The notes: generated by a model from the letters alone, not told the origin. Shown: positions 54,796 to 64,000, numbered from the stretch's first letter. The stretch is DNA of 64,000 nucleotides from VXPQ01 sp964608315 (GCA_964608315.1 CAZSNF010000005.1:87018-151017), one strand, 5' to 3'. A program made the numbers and translations.

Positions 54796-55383
54796 ATGCG
54801 CGCGCTGCTTCGCATTGCTCACCGTATAGACCGAACCAACGAGTGGGTCGGGCGGATCGTCTACTGGCTGACGCTCGCCATGGTAGGGGTGGGCGCCTAC
54901 AATACGCTCGTGCGGTATCTGGACCGCTTCACCGGGCTGGGCCTGAGTTCGAACACCTACATCGAACTCCAATGGTATATGTACAGCCTGATTTTTCTGC
55001 TGGGCGCCGCCTGGACCCTGAAGCACGACGCCCACGTGCGCGTGGACGTGCTGTTCGCCCGCCTCGCGCCCCGGGGACGCGCCTGGGTAAATCTGGTCGG
55101 CGCCGCGCTCTTCCTGCTGCCTTTCTGTATCCTCGTAATCTGGACGTCGTGGCCCACGGTGCATAACTCGTGGGCGGTCCTTGAAGTCTCGCCCGATCCG
55201 GGCGGCTTGCCCCGGTATCCGATCAAGACGGTCATCCCCGTCGCGTTCTTCCTGCTGTTCCTGCAGGGAATCAGCATGGCCATCAGGCAAATCGCTTTCC
55301 TGCGCGGCGCGGCGGAAGAGGCTGAAAAAACCCTTCCGAAAACCGATCCGGGCGACGTCGAAAAAACGCAAGGAGACGCATGA
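54796..55383 (+). CDS. dctQ: TRAP transporter small membrane subunit
   Basis: The four-helix DctQ subunit that joins the binding protein to DctM in the inner membrane. The 195-residue protein has hydrophobic segments near residues 17-38 (WVGRIVYWLTLAMVGVGAYN), 52-75 (YIELQWYMYSLIFLLGAAWT), 95-118 (AWVNLVGAALFLLPFCILVI) and 148-168 (VIPVAFFLLFLQGISMAIRQ), and the family signature LKHDAHVRVDVLF after the second helix. The C-terminus is charged and soluble. Start ATG 54796; its stop overlaps the dctM start (ATGATG), so the two are translationally coupled. Confidence 0.92.
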   Translation: MRALLRIAHRIDRTNEWVGRIVYWLTLAMVGVGAYNTLVRYLDRFTGLGLSSNTYIELQWYMYSLIFLLGAAWTLKHDAHVRVDVLFARLAPRGRAWVNLVGAALFLLPFCILVIWTSWPTVHNSWAVLEVSPDPGGLPRYPIKTVIPVAFFLLFLQGISMAIRQIAFLRGAAEEAEKTLPKTDPGDVEKTQGDA

Positions 55384-56711
55384 TGGGCGACTGGCTCGGG
55401 CCGCTCATGTTCGTTGCGGCGTTGATCTTCATCTTTTCGGGGTTTCCGGTTGCTTTCGCGCTCGGAGCCATCGCCCTGATTTTCGCCTTCGTCGGCATTG
55501 AACTGGGCTATTTCAGCTGGCATCTTCTGCTCGCCATGCCGGACCGCATCTTCGACGTCATGTCGAATACGCTGTTGCTGGCCGTGCCGTATTTCATCTT
55601 CATGGGCGCCATGCTGGAAAAATCTCGCCTGGCGGAAGACCTGCTCCAGACCATCGGTTTGTTGTTTGGGCGGATGCGCGGCGGGTTGGCCATTGCAGTG
55701 GTGTTCGTGGGGGCGCTGCTTGCCGCCGCGACGGGCGTGGTCGGCGCATCCGTGGTCGCCATGGGAGTCATTTCCCTGCCCGTCATGATGCGCTACGGCT
55801 ACTCGCACTCCTTGTCCGCCGGCGTGATTTCCGCGTCGGGTACGCTGGGGCAAATCATTCCCCCCAGCATCGTGCTGATCGTACTGGCGGACCAGTTGAG
55901 CGTGGCGGGACGCATTTCTGTCGGCGACCTGTTTCTGGGCGCGCTCGCTCCCGGTTTACTGCTGGCCGGACTGTTTGCGCTCTATGCGGCGGGCGTGGCC
56001 TTTTTCAAACCGTCCGCGGCGCCGGCCCTGCCCGCAGAAGAACGCGGCCTGCCTTCCGGGGAACTGATCCGCCGCGTGGCCCTCGTCATGCTGCCCCCGC
56101 TACTGCTCATCGTCGTGGTGCTCGGCAGCATCTTCGCCGGCGTCGCTACGCCGACCGAAGCCGGGGCGCTGGGTGCGCTGGGGGCATTGATCCTCGCCGC
56201 AGTCAACCGCCGGCTGACCCTGACGTCTCTCCGGGAAACCATGAAGGAGACGGCCAAGCTGACCGCCATGATCATGATTCTTCTGGTCGGCGCCCGGGCT
56301 TTTTCGCTCGTATTCATCGGGCTGAACGGCGACTTGTGGATCGAGGAGTTGCTCACCAGTCTGCCGGGAGGCGTCATCGGGCTGATTCTGGTCGCAAACC
56401 TCGTGATTTTCCTGCTCGGATTCTTCATCGATTTCTTCGAGATCGCATTCATCATCGTGCCCTTGATTGCCCCGGCGGCGGCGCTGCTGGGCGTGGATCT
56501 CGTATGGTTCGGCGTCATGATCGCCATGAATCTGCAAATGTCCTTCCTGACGCCGCCGTTCGGGTTTGCGCTGTTCTACCTGCGCGGCGTGGCCCCTCCC
56601 ACGATCACCACGACGCAGATTTATCGCGGAGCCGTTCCTTTCATAGGGATCCAGGCAATAGGACTGCTTCTGGTGATCCTGTTTCCCGAAATCGCTACGT
56701 GGATGTCGTGA
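55380..56711 (+). CDS. dctM: TRAP transporter large membrane subunit
   Basis: The sodium-coupled permease of the TRAP system, in the inner membrane. The 443-residue protein is almost all hydrophobic (about 12 helices or hairpins). Characteristic parts: LIFIFSGFPVAFALGAIALI near the start, FIFMGAMLEKSRLAEDLLQT, GRMRGGLAIAVVFVGALLAA, ATGVVGASVVAMGVISLPVM, GTLGQIIPPSIVLIVLADQL, ATPTEAGALGALGALI and MNLQMSFLTPPFGFALFYLR. It overlaps dctQ by 4 nt. It ends 19 nt before the convergent rarA. Substrate follows the binding proteins: probably a 2-oxoacid. Confidence 0.94.
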   Translation: MMGDWLGPLMFVAALIFIFSGFPVAFALGAIALIFAFVGIELGYFSWHLLLAMPDRIFDVMSNTLLLAVPYFIFMGAMLEKSRLAEDLLQTIGLLFGRMRGGLAIAVVFVGALLAAATGVVGASVVAMGVISLPVMMRYGYSHSLSAGVISASGTLGQIIPPSIVLIVLADQLSVAGRISVGDLFLGALAPGLLLAGLFALYAAGVAFFKPSAAPALPAEERGLPSGELIRRVALVMLPPLLLIVVVLGSIFAGVATPTEAGALGALGALILAAVNRRLTLTSLRETMKETAKLTAMIMILLVGARAFSLVFIGLNGDLWIEELLTSLPGGVIGLILVANLVIFLLGFFIDFFEIAFIIVPLIAPAAALLGVDLVWFGVMIAMNLQMSFLTPPFGFALFYLRGVAPPTITTTQIYRGAVPFIGIQAIGLLLVILFPEIATWMS

Positions 56712-56730
56712 GGTGTCGCTCTTTCAGGGA

Positions 56731-58101
56731 TTACTCATCCCCTTCCGCATATCTCCGTACGCGGCGTTCGAGTTCCTCTTCGGCGTCGCGGCGCCGGAGT
56801 TCCTCCATGCGCCGGGCCACCTCCGCCTCGTATCCGATCTCTCCGGGTTCGTAAAAATACGTGCCCCGCATTTCGTCGGGCAGATACTGCTGGGGCACAT
56901 AGTGCTCCTGGAACGCATGGGGGTACTTGTAGCCCTTCCCGTGGCCGAAGCCTTCCTTGTCCCGGCTGGCGTCCTTGAGGTGATTCGGCACGTCGTCGGA
57001 CCGTTCCTGACGGACATGGGAAAGCGCGCTGAAATACGACATGGTGGAGTTGGCCTTGGGCGCGGTAGCCAGATACAGGCAGCACTCCGATAACATGAAT
57101 TGCCCTTCGGGCAGTCCCACATAGTCGAACCCATGCGCCGTAGCGGACACGATCTGAAGCGCGCGCGGATCCGCCAGCCCGATGTCCTCCGCCGCGAAGA
57201 TGAACATGCGGCGAATGATGAAACGGGGATCTTCCCCGGCGTAAATCATTTTCGCCATCCAGTACAGGGCCGCATCGGGATCGGACCCCCGAAGGCTCTT
57301 GATGAATGCGCTGATCGTGTCGTAGTGTACGTCCCCTTCCTTGTCGTACAGCACGGCGCGCCGCTGGATGCTTTCCTCCGCCACGGCCAGATCGATCCGG
57401 ATGGCGCCCGCATCGTCCGGAGCGGTCGTCTCCACGGCCAGTTCCAGCGCATTCAGCACAGAGCGGGCGTCGCCGTTGGCCGTGTCGATCAGATGCTCGA
57501 GGGCCTCCGGCTCGACCTGCACCTCGGCGCCGCCGTACCCGCGCTGCTTATCCTCGAGCGCATGGAGGGCTATCCGCCGCAGCGCCGGTTCGTCGAGCGT
57601 CCGCAACTCGAAGATGCGGGATCGGCTCACGAGCGCCTTGATGACCTCGAAATACGGGTTCTCCGTCGTGGCCCCGATCAGCACCACCGTCCCGTTCTCG
57701 ACATGCGGCAGGAGGGCGTCCTGTTGCGACTTGTTGAACCGGTGCACCTCGTCGATGAACAGGATCGTCCGCTGTTGATGCTGCTCCAGCCGGGCCCTTG
57801 CATCCCCTATCGCCTCGCGGATGTCCTTGACCCCGGACAGCACCGCATTGAGCGAGCTGAAATGCGCCTCGGTGGTGTTGGCGATAATGCGGGCCAGCGT
57901 AGTCTTGCCGCTGCCCGGCGGACCATAGAAAATCACGGACGCGATGCGATCCGCCTGGATGGCCCGGCGCAGGAGCCGGCCCGGCCCGAGGATGTGTTCC
58001 TGCCCGACGAATTCGTCCAGCGCGCGAGGGCGCATGCGATCCGCCAGCGGGGCGTTCCGCGCCATATGCCGGTGAGCGGCTTCCTTGAACAAGTCGGGCA
58101 T
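56731..58101 (-). CDS. rarA: Replication-associated recombination protein A (MgsA/RarA, AAA+ ATPase)
   Basis: An AAA+ ATPase of the clamp-loader clade acting at stalled replication forks. The 456-residue protein has LADRMRPRALDEFVGQEHIL, Walker A FYGPPGSGKTTLARIIANTT (about residues 58-77), HFSSLNAVLSGVKDIREAIG, Walker B TILFIDEVHRFNKSQQDALL, sensor-1 VLIGATTENPYFEVIKALVS with RSRIFEL, and the C-terminal MgsA region DTISAFIKSLRGSDPDAALY and NYP-like PHAFQEHYVPQQYLPDEMRG. The residue set and length are normal. Start ATG 58101. It converges on dctM; dispersed repeat K lies 52 bp upstream. Confidence 0.95.
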   Translation of the reverse strand: MPDLFKEAAHRHMARNAPLADRMRPRALDEFVGQEHILGPGRLLRRAIQADRIASVIFYGPPGSGKTTLARIIANTTEAHFSSLNAVLSGVKDIREAIGDARARLEQHQQRTILFIDEVHRFNKSQQDALLPHVENGTVVLIGATTENPYFEVIKALVSRSRIFELRTLDEPALRRIALHALEDKQRGYGGAEVQVEPEALEHLIDTANGDARSVLNALELAVETTAPDDAGAIRIDLAVAEESIQRRAVLYDKEGDVHYDTISAFIKSLRGSDPDAALYWMAKMIYAGEDPRFIIRRMFIFAAEDIGLADPRALQIVSATAHGFDYVGLPEGQFMLSECCLYLATAPKANSTMSYFSALSHVRQERSDDVPNHLKDASRDKEGFGHGKGYKYPHAFQEHYVPQQYLPDEMRGTYFYEPGEIGYEAEVARRMEELRRRDAEEELERRVRRYAEGDE

Positions 58102-58152
58102 GGGAAGAGAGGCAAGGTATCCTCAAAAGGACAGGACATGCCTGAAAATAGC

Positions 58153-58330
58153 ATATAGGAACCTCTGATTAATTCTACTTCGATCAGCGCTTCGCGTTCG
58201 CGCGTACAGTGACATTATGACGGCATCGTTGAAATCAGCGGCATACGCTACGGATTCGGGCGCAGCGGACGCGAAGCGCCCTTCGGGAGGCCGCGAGGAA
58301 CGTTGCAGAATTAATCAGAGGTTCCTATAT
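58153..58330. repeat. Dispersed palindromic repeat, full copy K with perfect 20-bp ends
   Basis: ATATAGGAACCTCTGATTAA (58153-58172) is the exact reverse complement of TTAATCAGAGGTTCCTATAT (58311-58330). The interior shares TTCGATCAGCGCTTCGCGTT, GCATCGTTGAAATCAGCGGC and GCGCCCTTCGGGAGGCCGCG with copy H. At 178 bp this is the cleanest copy in the window. Confidence 0.95.
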
Positions 58331-58764
58331 GCACGAAGCGCGTTTTTTAATTTCGGCTATGCCGATCAACCGGGCAATTCAGGATTGGGTTGAAGAGTTC
58401 GCATCCGGGCAAGGACGATGTTGGGCCCGAGGCGCGAAAAAGAAACGGTCGCGGTCGATTGGACGGATTGCAAGGGATCATGCCGCGCCTCGTTCCGACC
58501 TGATCGATCAGACAAGGCCCAGGCCAGGACGAACGCGAGAACCCGCGGCACAGCCCTTCGTCCGGGGCGAAGGCGGCCCTCGCCGCCGCGCGCGGCGACA
58601 GCGCGCTGGTCGAACTCGCCGAACGCCCTGCCGTGCATGCGAACCAGATACGATCCTGAAAGAAGCAGATTTTTTTGGCGCTCCTTGACTTTGAGGTTGT
58701 TATCAAAGATATTTGTAGAAGAAAAAGTGGTCGTGTCTTTATCAGTGGTTTCCAGAGAAGCGCC
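58331..58764. other. Region between repeat K and the giant gene
   Basis: No gene is supported. A frame of 119 codons beginning at the ATG in the right end of K (58329) has no recognisable pattern and strong Arg/Pro bias. The last 80 bp are AT-rich (TTGACTTTGAGG, then ATATTTG) and probably contain the giant gene's promoter. The 20-25 bp before its ATG (GTCGTGTCTTT, TTTCCAGAG) resemble the leader at 730-775 before the decayed gene. Confidence 0.4.
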
Positions 58765-61700
58765 ATGTATTCCACTCATACGGTTCGACTGGTTTGGGCG
58801 TTGTTCGCGTGCGTTTGCGCGGGCGGGTCGCTGTGCGCTGTTCCTGCGGACGGTCAGGTAGTCCGTGAGGGGTATCCGACGAAGGGCGTTTTCCCGGAAG
58901 AAACCTACGGCGGCGCGCCTGGCCCCGGGGAGGCGTGCGGTCCCCTCGAGGTTCCCGACGCGTTCGGCGAGGGATGCACGGAAGACAGAGGATCGAACGC
59001 GCCCGGGGTCGTTCCGGAGGGACGCGTTCCCCCCGGCGGTTTGTCCGCGCCTGCCTTGCCCCCCCGTCTGGAGTGCCCCGCGGTTGTGTTTCTGCAAGAA
59101 CTGGAAACTGGCGCGATCAACTGCAACGCCTGGGACGCTTCGGGCGAAGAGCATCTCGAATATTACTGGGAGTCCGCAGGCGGCGCAACGCGGGACTATC
59201 CGGAGAATCCTCGTTTGATCGGCGAGGATACGCCCCGTCCCGCCATTGTGGCGCCGGAATCTCCCTTGTACGATACGCTGGAGTCGTTTCTTTCGGGGGA
59301 GACGACGCTTCGCTACCGGTATCGTTTGACGGCGACGTCCCGCGCGACAGGCCTTTCTTCCCGGGCAGAGGTGGAGGTGTTCGTGTTGCTCAGCCGCCCG
59401 AGCGTGTTTTGCCCTCTGGAACTGGAGACGGCGGAGGGCTCTTCGGTCGCTCTTGCCTGCGAGGGAGCAGATCCCCTGTCTTTCCGGATGGATTCCGAAG
59501 AGGGCGTATCGTCGGCGTTATGGGAATGGCAAGGGTTATGGGGCACGAGCGAGGGGCCCCTTTCCGCGGCGGATACCCCTTCGCCCTTGTTTACGGCTCC
59601 CCTGGGCAGCGCAGGCAGCGCCTACCACTACGTAGCGAGCATGACGACGACATCTTCGGGGGTTCCGCGCACGGCGCGCCGTCGGGTGAGCGTGACGGTG
59701 GTGGAAGGAGAGGCAAGCGAAGCTTCCGGCTCCTCGCCGACGGGCGGTTCGACGCCGACGATCTCGTGCGCGGATAGTCCTTACGAGGTCTACGAGGGTT
59801 CGGCGGATATTGTGCTGGACTGCGAGGCGCAGGGCGCGCCTGCGGGGGCAACCTACCGCTGGACGGGCGCGAAAGCCAGTGAACGGTTGACGAACGCAGA
59901 CAGTCTGGACGCCACGTTCCTCGTTCCTCAGGACATACCCGGCGGATCCAGCGGCTTATACAGGGAAAAATACCAATACACGGTCAGGATGTTCGATGGA
60001 AACACGACGGCAAGCAACAGCATTCCGGGCGCCGCCGCCAATGTAGACGTAACGGTGCGGGAAAAGCCGGATATCAGCTATTGCCTGTCGGGTTCGAACT
60101 ATAATGTCGATGAGGGAAGCACTATAGTTTTTCCCGGCTGCAGCAGTCCTCCGGTCGGCGCTCCAGGCAATTCCCCCACGTACAGTTACCAGTGGACAGT
60201 CCGCCCGGGAATATCTATGCCAAGCGATGCTCTTTCGCGCTTGAGCGATCCTGATATTCAGAATCCCACGTTCACGGCGCCTGCGGATGTTCAACAGGAT
60301 GTATTTTACTTCTATAACGTGACCATATCCGCCGATAACGCCGACGACGATTCGTATTATGTGGACGTGCGCGTCCGCGATCTGGACGCAGGTACTTTTA
60401 GCCTTGGATGCGCTGCCGGGAAGTTTAGCGAGTTTGCAGGCCTTGCGGATTTCGCGCTGGACTGCGATGCGCCCGGCGCTCCGCCCGGGGCTGTCTGGAA
60501 ATGGACCGCAAGGAGTCCTACGCCGGATACGAAGAGACTAAGCGATCCGAACATACGCAATCCCAAATTCGACGTGCCCTCGGCGAGGGTGGTTCATACA
60601 TATCTGTCTTTTCATTACAATGTGTCCGTCAGCGCAGGCTCGAAAAGCCAGAACAAGGACATAGTGGTCGAGATAGCTCCGGCCTCAAGCCGATATATTA
60701 ATTACACTCTCAGCTCTGAATTCTTTGAAGGAGATAATAACGACACTATCGGCAATGTTTCTTTTACGACAGGTTATGGGACTTATAATGATTTTCAGGT
60801 CACATGGAGAGGAAAAAGCACCACAGACGCTCGCTTTGCAAACGGTACGTATACGGGAGATTTTGTAAATTCCACGCTAAGCGCCAACCCTTCGCCTAAT
60901 CCGGTTTTTACGGTGCCGGGCAGCGTAAATAAGCACGAAGAATATATATATACGATGCGGATAGAATGGGCTTTTAGCAGGCCGGCGCCCTGGGCTATTG
61001 AGAGAGACGTTACCGTGAAGGTGCTGGACCGCGATTCGTTTGCGGCGACCCTTGCGCTCGATTGCGCGGACCCCGCTCCGGTATTCGAGGGATCGCCGGA
61101 CATTACGTTGTCCTGTACGGCTTCGAATGCTCCTGTCGGCAAGGCGTATTCGTATTCCTGGCGGGCCACCAAGCCGCTGCATCTGACCCGGCTGATTGCA
61201 GGCAGAAGAGGACCGACGCCGACGTTCGCCGTGCCGGACGAGGTGGACCAGGACGAGACGTACGAATACACGGCTATTGTTACGGCGGAGAATTCCATTC
61301 CGGCTTCGGTTGACGTTACGGTGAAGGTGCTGAACAAGCCCGACGTGTCTATCGCCTGTTCGGGCGATCCGTATTCGGCGTACGAGGGCGCGCAGGACAT
61401 TACGCTGGATTGCGCGGCTTCGGGCGCTCCCGGCTCCAATCCTGCGTATACGTACGTCTGGACGAAGAGGGGTTCAACGGCGGACACGGGGCTTTTGAGC
61501 GCAACGGATATTGATAAGCCGAAATTCGACGTGCCGGACGCCGTGGACCGGGACGAGACGTACGAGTATCTTTTGACGGTTTCGGCGCCGAACGCGCCAG
61601 ATGGAAAAGATGAAGTAACCGTGACGGTGCTGAACAAGCCCGCCTTGTCTATCGCCTGTACGGGCGATCCGTATTCGGCGTACGAGGGCGCGAAGGACAT

Positions 61701-64000
61701 TGCGCTGGATTGCGCGGCTTCGGGCGCTCCCGGCTCCAATCCCGCGTATGCGTACGCCTGGACGGCGAGGGGGTCAACGTCTGGTACGGGGCTTTTGAGC
61801 GCAACGCACATCGATAAGCCGAAATTCGACGTGCCGGACGCCGTGGACCAGGACGAGACGTACGAATACAGGCTTACGGTCTCGGCGGCGAATGCGGAGA
61901 CGGCTATGGCGGACGTTACGGTGCGCGTGTTTGACAAGGGCGCGGTTGCCCTTGCCTGCGCCGACCCGGCTCCGGTCTACGAAGGGTCGCCGGACTTCGC
62001 CCTCGATTGCAAGGCTTCGATCAATGTTTCCGCAGGTTCGTCGTACGCTTATTCGTGGGAGGCTCGGGGCGCTACGCCGGACACGAAACGCCTGACCCCA
62101 AAGGACGTCCTGACGCCGACCTTCTCCGCGCCGGAGGCCGTGGACCAGGACGAGACGTACGAATACAGGCTTACGGTCTCGGCGGAGCATGTGCACGACG
62201 CGACGGCGGACGTTACCGTTACGGTGCTGAACAAGCCCGGCATCGTCGTTGCGTGCGCGGCCCCGGCTCCGGTCTACGAGGGAGCGGAAGACCTTGCGCT
62301 GTCCTGCGAGGCTGACGGGGCTCCGGAGGGTTCCGACTACGCCTACGCCTGGGAGGCGCGGGGCGCTACGGAGGACACGGCGCTTTTGAGCGGTTCGGAC
62401 GTTTTGTCCCCGACGTTCGCCGTGCCGGAGGAAATTTCGCAGACGGCGGTATACGAATACGCGCTTGGGGTTACGGCGAATAATGCGGAAGCCGGGGAAG
62501 CTGAAGTAACCGTTACGGTGCTGACCAAGCCCGACGTTGTCGTTGCGTGCGCGGCGCCGGCTCCGGTCTACGAAGGGTCGGCGAACGTTAAACTGGAATG
62601 CACGGCGTCGGGCGCGCCTGCGGGTTCTGAATATGCGTATTTGTGGGAGGCTCGGGGCGCTACGGAGGACACGAACCTGTTGAGCGCTGCGAACGTTTTG
62701 TCCCCAACGTTCGCGACGCCTGCGGACGTGCCGCAAACGACGCGGTACGAGTACAAGCTTACGGCCTTGGCGGAGAACGCAGAGGACGGCGCGGCGGAGG
62801 TTACCGTTACGGTGCTCAATACGGGCGCGCTGGCTCTTGTTTGCGACAATCCCGCTCCGGTCTACGAGGGAGCGGACGACATTGCGCTGTTGTGCGAGGC
62901 TGACGGGGCTCCGGAGGGTTCGACGTATTCTTACGCATGGGAAGCTCGGGGCGCTGCGGCGAACGCGGACCTTTTGAACGCGACGAATATTTCTTCGCCG
63001 ACGTTTTACGTGCCGGAGAAAGTGGACGAAACGACGCGATACGAATACCGCGTTACGGTTACGGCGGCGAACGCAGAGGCGGGGACGGATGACGTGACGG
63101 TTACGGTGCTGAACAAGCCCGACGTTGTCGTTGCGTGCGCGGACCCGGCTCCGGTCTACGAAGGCTCGGCGGACGTCGCGCTGTCGTGCGAGGCTTCGGA
63201 GGGTCCCGGAACCGATTCGGATTATACGTACGCCTGGACGGCTGTAAACGGTACGCCTGCGGACCTGCTGAGCGCGACGGACATGGCTTCGCCGACGTTT
63301 TACGTGCCGGAGAAAGTGGACGAAACGACGCGATACGAATACCGCGTTACGGTTACGGCGGCGAACGCAGAGGCGGGGACGGATGACGTGACGGTTACGG
63401 TGCTGAACAAGCCCGACGTTGTCGTTGCGTGCGCGGACCCGGCTCCGGTCTACGAAGGCTCGGCGGACGTCGCGCTGTCGTGCGAGGCTTCGGAGGGTCC
63501 CGGAACCGATTCGGATTATACGTACGCCTGGACGGCTGTAAACGGTACGCCTGCGGACCTGCTGAGCGCGACGGACATGGCTTCGCCGACGTTTTACGTG
63601 CCGGACGAAGTGGACGCAACGACGCGGTACGAGTACGGGATTACGGTCTCGGCGGAGAACGCGGAAGCCGCGACGACCAACGTTACGGTTACGGTGCTGA
63701 ACAAGGGCGCCCTGGCCTTGACGTGCGCGGCGCCGGCTCCGGTCTACGAAGGTTCGCCGGACGTTGCGCTGTCCTGCGAGGCTTCGGGCGCTCCCGACGG
63801 TTCCGCCTACGCCTGGAGCTGGGAGGCCCTCGGCGCTGCGGCGGACGCGGACCTGTTGAGCGCAACGAACATTTCTTCGCCGACGTTCGCCACGCCGGAG
63901 GACGTATCGCAAACGACGCGCTACGAGTACGGCGTTACGGTCTCTGCGGAGAACGCGGAGCCTGCTTCTGCGGAGATAACGGTGACGGTGCTGGACAGGC
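58765..64000 (+). CDS. Giant secreted protein of Ig-like repeats (3' end beyond window)
   Basis: The frame is open from ATG 58765 to the window end, 1745 codons. A signal peptide (MYSTHTVRLVWALFACVCAG, cleavage near ADGQ) is followed by a unique N-terminal part of about 320 residues, then at least 14 units of about 98 residues. Each has a Cys pair 17-18 residues apart around a conserved core (CADPAPVYEGSADVALSC), then YAYAWEARG-like and SPTFAVPE-like strands, and ends YEYRVTVTAANAE, VTVTVLNK. The fold is probably Ig- or PKD-like, with a Cys spacing not typical of classical Ig domains. No anchor is seen because the C-terminus is missing. The N-terminal part is the intact relative of the decayed gene at 803-2234. 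Confidence 0.85.
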   Translation, partial: MYSTHTVRLVWALFACVCAGGSLCAVPADGQVVREGYPTKGVFPEETYGGAPGPGEACGPLEVPDAFGEGCTEDRGSNAPGVVPEGRVPPGGLSAPALPPRLECPAVVFLQELETGAINCNAWDASGEEHLEYYWESAGGATRDYPENPRLIGEDTPRPAIVAPESPLYDTLESFLSGETTLRYRYRLTATSRATGLSSRAEVEVFVLLSRPSVFCPLELETAEGSSVALACEGADPLSFRMDSEEGVSSALWEWQGLWGTSEGPLSAADTPSPLFTAPLGSAGSAYHYVASMTTTSSGVPRTARRRVSVTVVEGEASEASGSSPTGGSTPTISCADSPYEVYEGSADIVLDCEAQGAPAGATYRWTGAKASERLTNADSLDATFLVPQDIPGGSSGLYREKYQYTVRMFDGNTTASNSIPGAAANVDVTVREKPDISYCLSGSNYNVDEGSTIVFPGCSSPPVGAPGNSPTYSYQWTVRPGISMPSDALSRLSDPDIQNPTFTAPADVQQDVFYFYNVTISADNADDDSYYVDVRVRDLDAGTFSLGCAAGKFSEFAGLADFALDCDAPGAPPGAVWKWTARSPTPDTKRLSDPNIRNPKFDVPSARVVHTYLSFHYNVSVSAGSKSQNKDIVVEIAPASSRYINYTLSSEFFEGDNNDTIGNVSFTTGYGTYNDFQVTWRGKSTTDARFANGTYTGDFVNSTLSANPSPNPVFTVPGSVNKHEEYIYTMRIEWAFSRPAPWAIERDVTVKVLDRDSFAATLALDCADPAPVFEGSPDITLSCTASNAPVGKAYSYSWRATKPLHLTRLIAGRRGPTPTFAVPDEVDQDETYEYTAIVTAENSIPASVDVTVKVLNKPDVSIACSGDPYSAYEGAQDITLDCAASGAPGSNPAYTYVWTKRGSTADTGLLSATDIDKPKFDVPDAVDRDETYEYLLTVSAPNAPDGKDEVTVTVLNKPALSIACTGDPYSAYEGAKDIALDCAASGAPGSNPAYAYAWTARGSTSGTGLLSATHIDKPKFDVPDAVDQDETYEYRLTVSAANAETAMADVTVRVFDKGAVALACADPAPVYEGSPDFALDCKASINVSAGSSYAYSWEARGATPDTKRLTPKDVLTPTFSAPEAVDQDETYEYRLTVSAEHVHDATADVTVTVLNKPGIVVACAAPAPVYEGAEDLALSCEADGAPEGSDYAYAWEARGATEDTALLSGSDVLSPTFAVPEEISQTAVYEYALGVTANNAEAGEAEVTVTVLTKPDVVVACAAPAPVYEGSANVKLECTASGAPAGSEYAYLWEARGATEDTNLLSAANVLSPTFATPADVPQTTRYEYKLTALAENAEDGAAEVTVTVLNTGALALVCDNPAPVYEGADDIALLCEADGAPEGSTYSYAWEARGAAANADLLNATNISSPTFYVPEKVDETTRYEYRVTVTAANAEAGTDDVTVTVLNKPDVVVACADPAPVYEGSADVALSCEASEGPGTDSDYTYAWTAVNGTPADLLSATDMASPTFYVPEKVDETTRYEYRVTVTAANAEAGTDDVTVTVLNKPDVVVACADPAPVYEGSADVALSCEASEGPGTDSDYTYAWTAVNGTPADLLSATDMASPTFYVPDEVDATTRYEYGITVSAENAEAATTNVTVTVLNKGALALTCAAPAPVYEGSPDVALSCEASGAPDGSAYAWSWEALGAAADADLLSATNISSPTFATPEDVSQTTRYEYGVTVSAENAEPASAEITVTVLDR
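62999..63607 (+). repeat. Near-identical 294-bp tandem units in the giant gene
   Basis: The block beginning GACGTTGTCGTTGCGTGCGC occurs at 63121 and 63415, exactly 294 bp (98 codons) apart, and stays identical for about 190 bp. The preceding 120 bp (62999-63120 and 63293-63414) are also the same. Other units are far more diverged, so this is a recent duplication or gene conversion. Confidence 0.85.

Noticed and set aside
58329..58688. 119-residue frame starting in the right end of repeat K
   Set aside because: Strong Arg/Pro bias, no recognised pattern, and its start is only the TATATG of the repeat end.
61774..63912. 712-residue Arg-rich frame on the minus strand across the giant gene
   Set aside because: It lies exactly opposite the Ig-like repeats, repeats with the same 98-codon period, and has no start signals or protein pattern. 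It is a shadow of the plus-strand repeat.

Overview
The window looks like one stretch of a GC-rich draft genome of a Rhodothermota/Bacteroidota-type bacterium. This rests on the class-2 PyrD, an Oar-like TonB receptor, a fused gamma-alpha 2-oxoacid:ferredoxin oxidoreductase, the weak or absent Shine-Dalgarno sequences of most core genes, and a TTG-N20-TACATTG promoter-like site. The phylum is an inference. A 100-N run at 29326-29425 shows that this is a scaffold; the gap falls inside near-identical 327-bp repeats.

Layout. 0-2.5 kb: 5' end of argS, then a decayed Ig-like surface-protein gene split by an 873-bp element with terminal inverted repeats that carries a lipoprotein gene. 2.5-5.8 kb: rodA and mrdA (cell elongation). 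6.1-13.5 kb: a HExxH/beta-propeller/barrel outer-membrane protein, pyrD and a TonB-dependent receptor. 13.5-18.5 kb: an accessory cluster (DUF2236 oxygenase, sulfotransferase, duplicated DUF1499, cytochrome P450) bounded on both sides by inward-facing right ends of the same IS3-type element, beside tRNA-Pro(CGG). 18.6-26.4 kb: a methyltransferase and a copper/silver efflux locus (Cys/His-rich periplasmic protein, cusC, cusB, cusA). 27-32 kb: a large LRR / Calx-beta-like / beta-barrel surface protein. 32-38 kb: a brnT-brnA fused frame, a flavoprotein, ilvD, an esterase, folA and a metallo-hydrolase. 38.4-45.3 kb: a defence island with an MjaI-like restriction-modification pair (nuclease gene stopped by an amber codon), a second type II R-M locus with an XRE regulator, and an AlbA_2/Schlafen-type protein. 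45-47 kb: thyA and a small gene. 47.6-58.1 kb: korA-korB, a Gfo/Idh oxidoreductase, a TakP-like TRAP transporter with two binding proteins (dctP1, dctP2, dctQ, dctM), and rarA. 58.8 kb to the end: a giant secreted protein of at least 14 Ig-like repeats, cut by the window edge.

The most striking non-genic feature is a dispersed palindromic repeat family. Its terminal consensus is TTAAGGATACTCTGATTAA, and it is present as full elements of 42-261 bp, half elements and a tandem triplet. Many copies touch or supply the stop codon of the neighbouring gene (rodA, P450, MjaI-type methylase, endonuclease, gamma methylase, dctP1, dctP2), and one sits 3 bp after the tRNA. It looks like a MITE/REP-type family with a preference for gene ends, and it may act as a 3'-end hairpin.

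Functional links: the TRAP binding proteins resemble the 2-oxoacid-binding TakP, and korAB next to them would oxidise such acids, so this block may form an uptake-and-oxidation module. The P450, DUF2236 oxygenase and sulfotransferase together suggest oxidative tailoring and sulfation of a small lipophilic molecule; the substrate is not visible from sequence.
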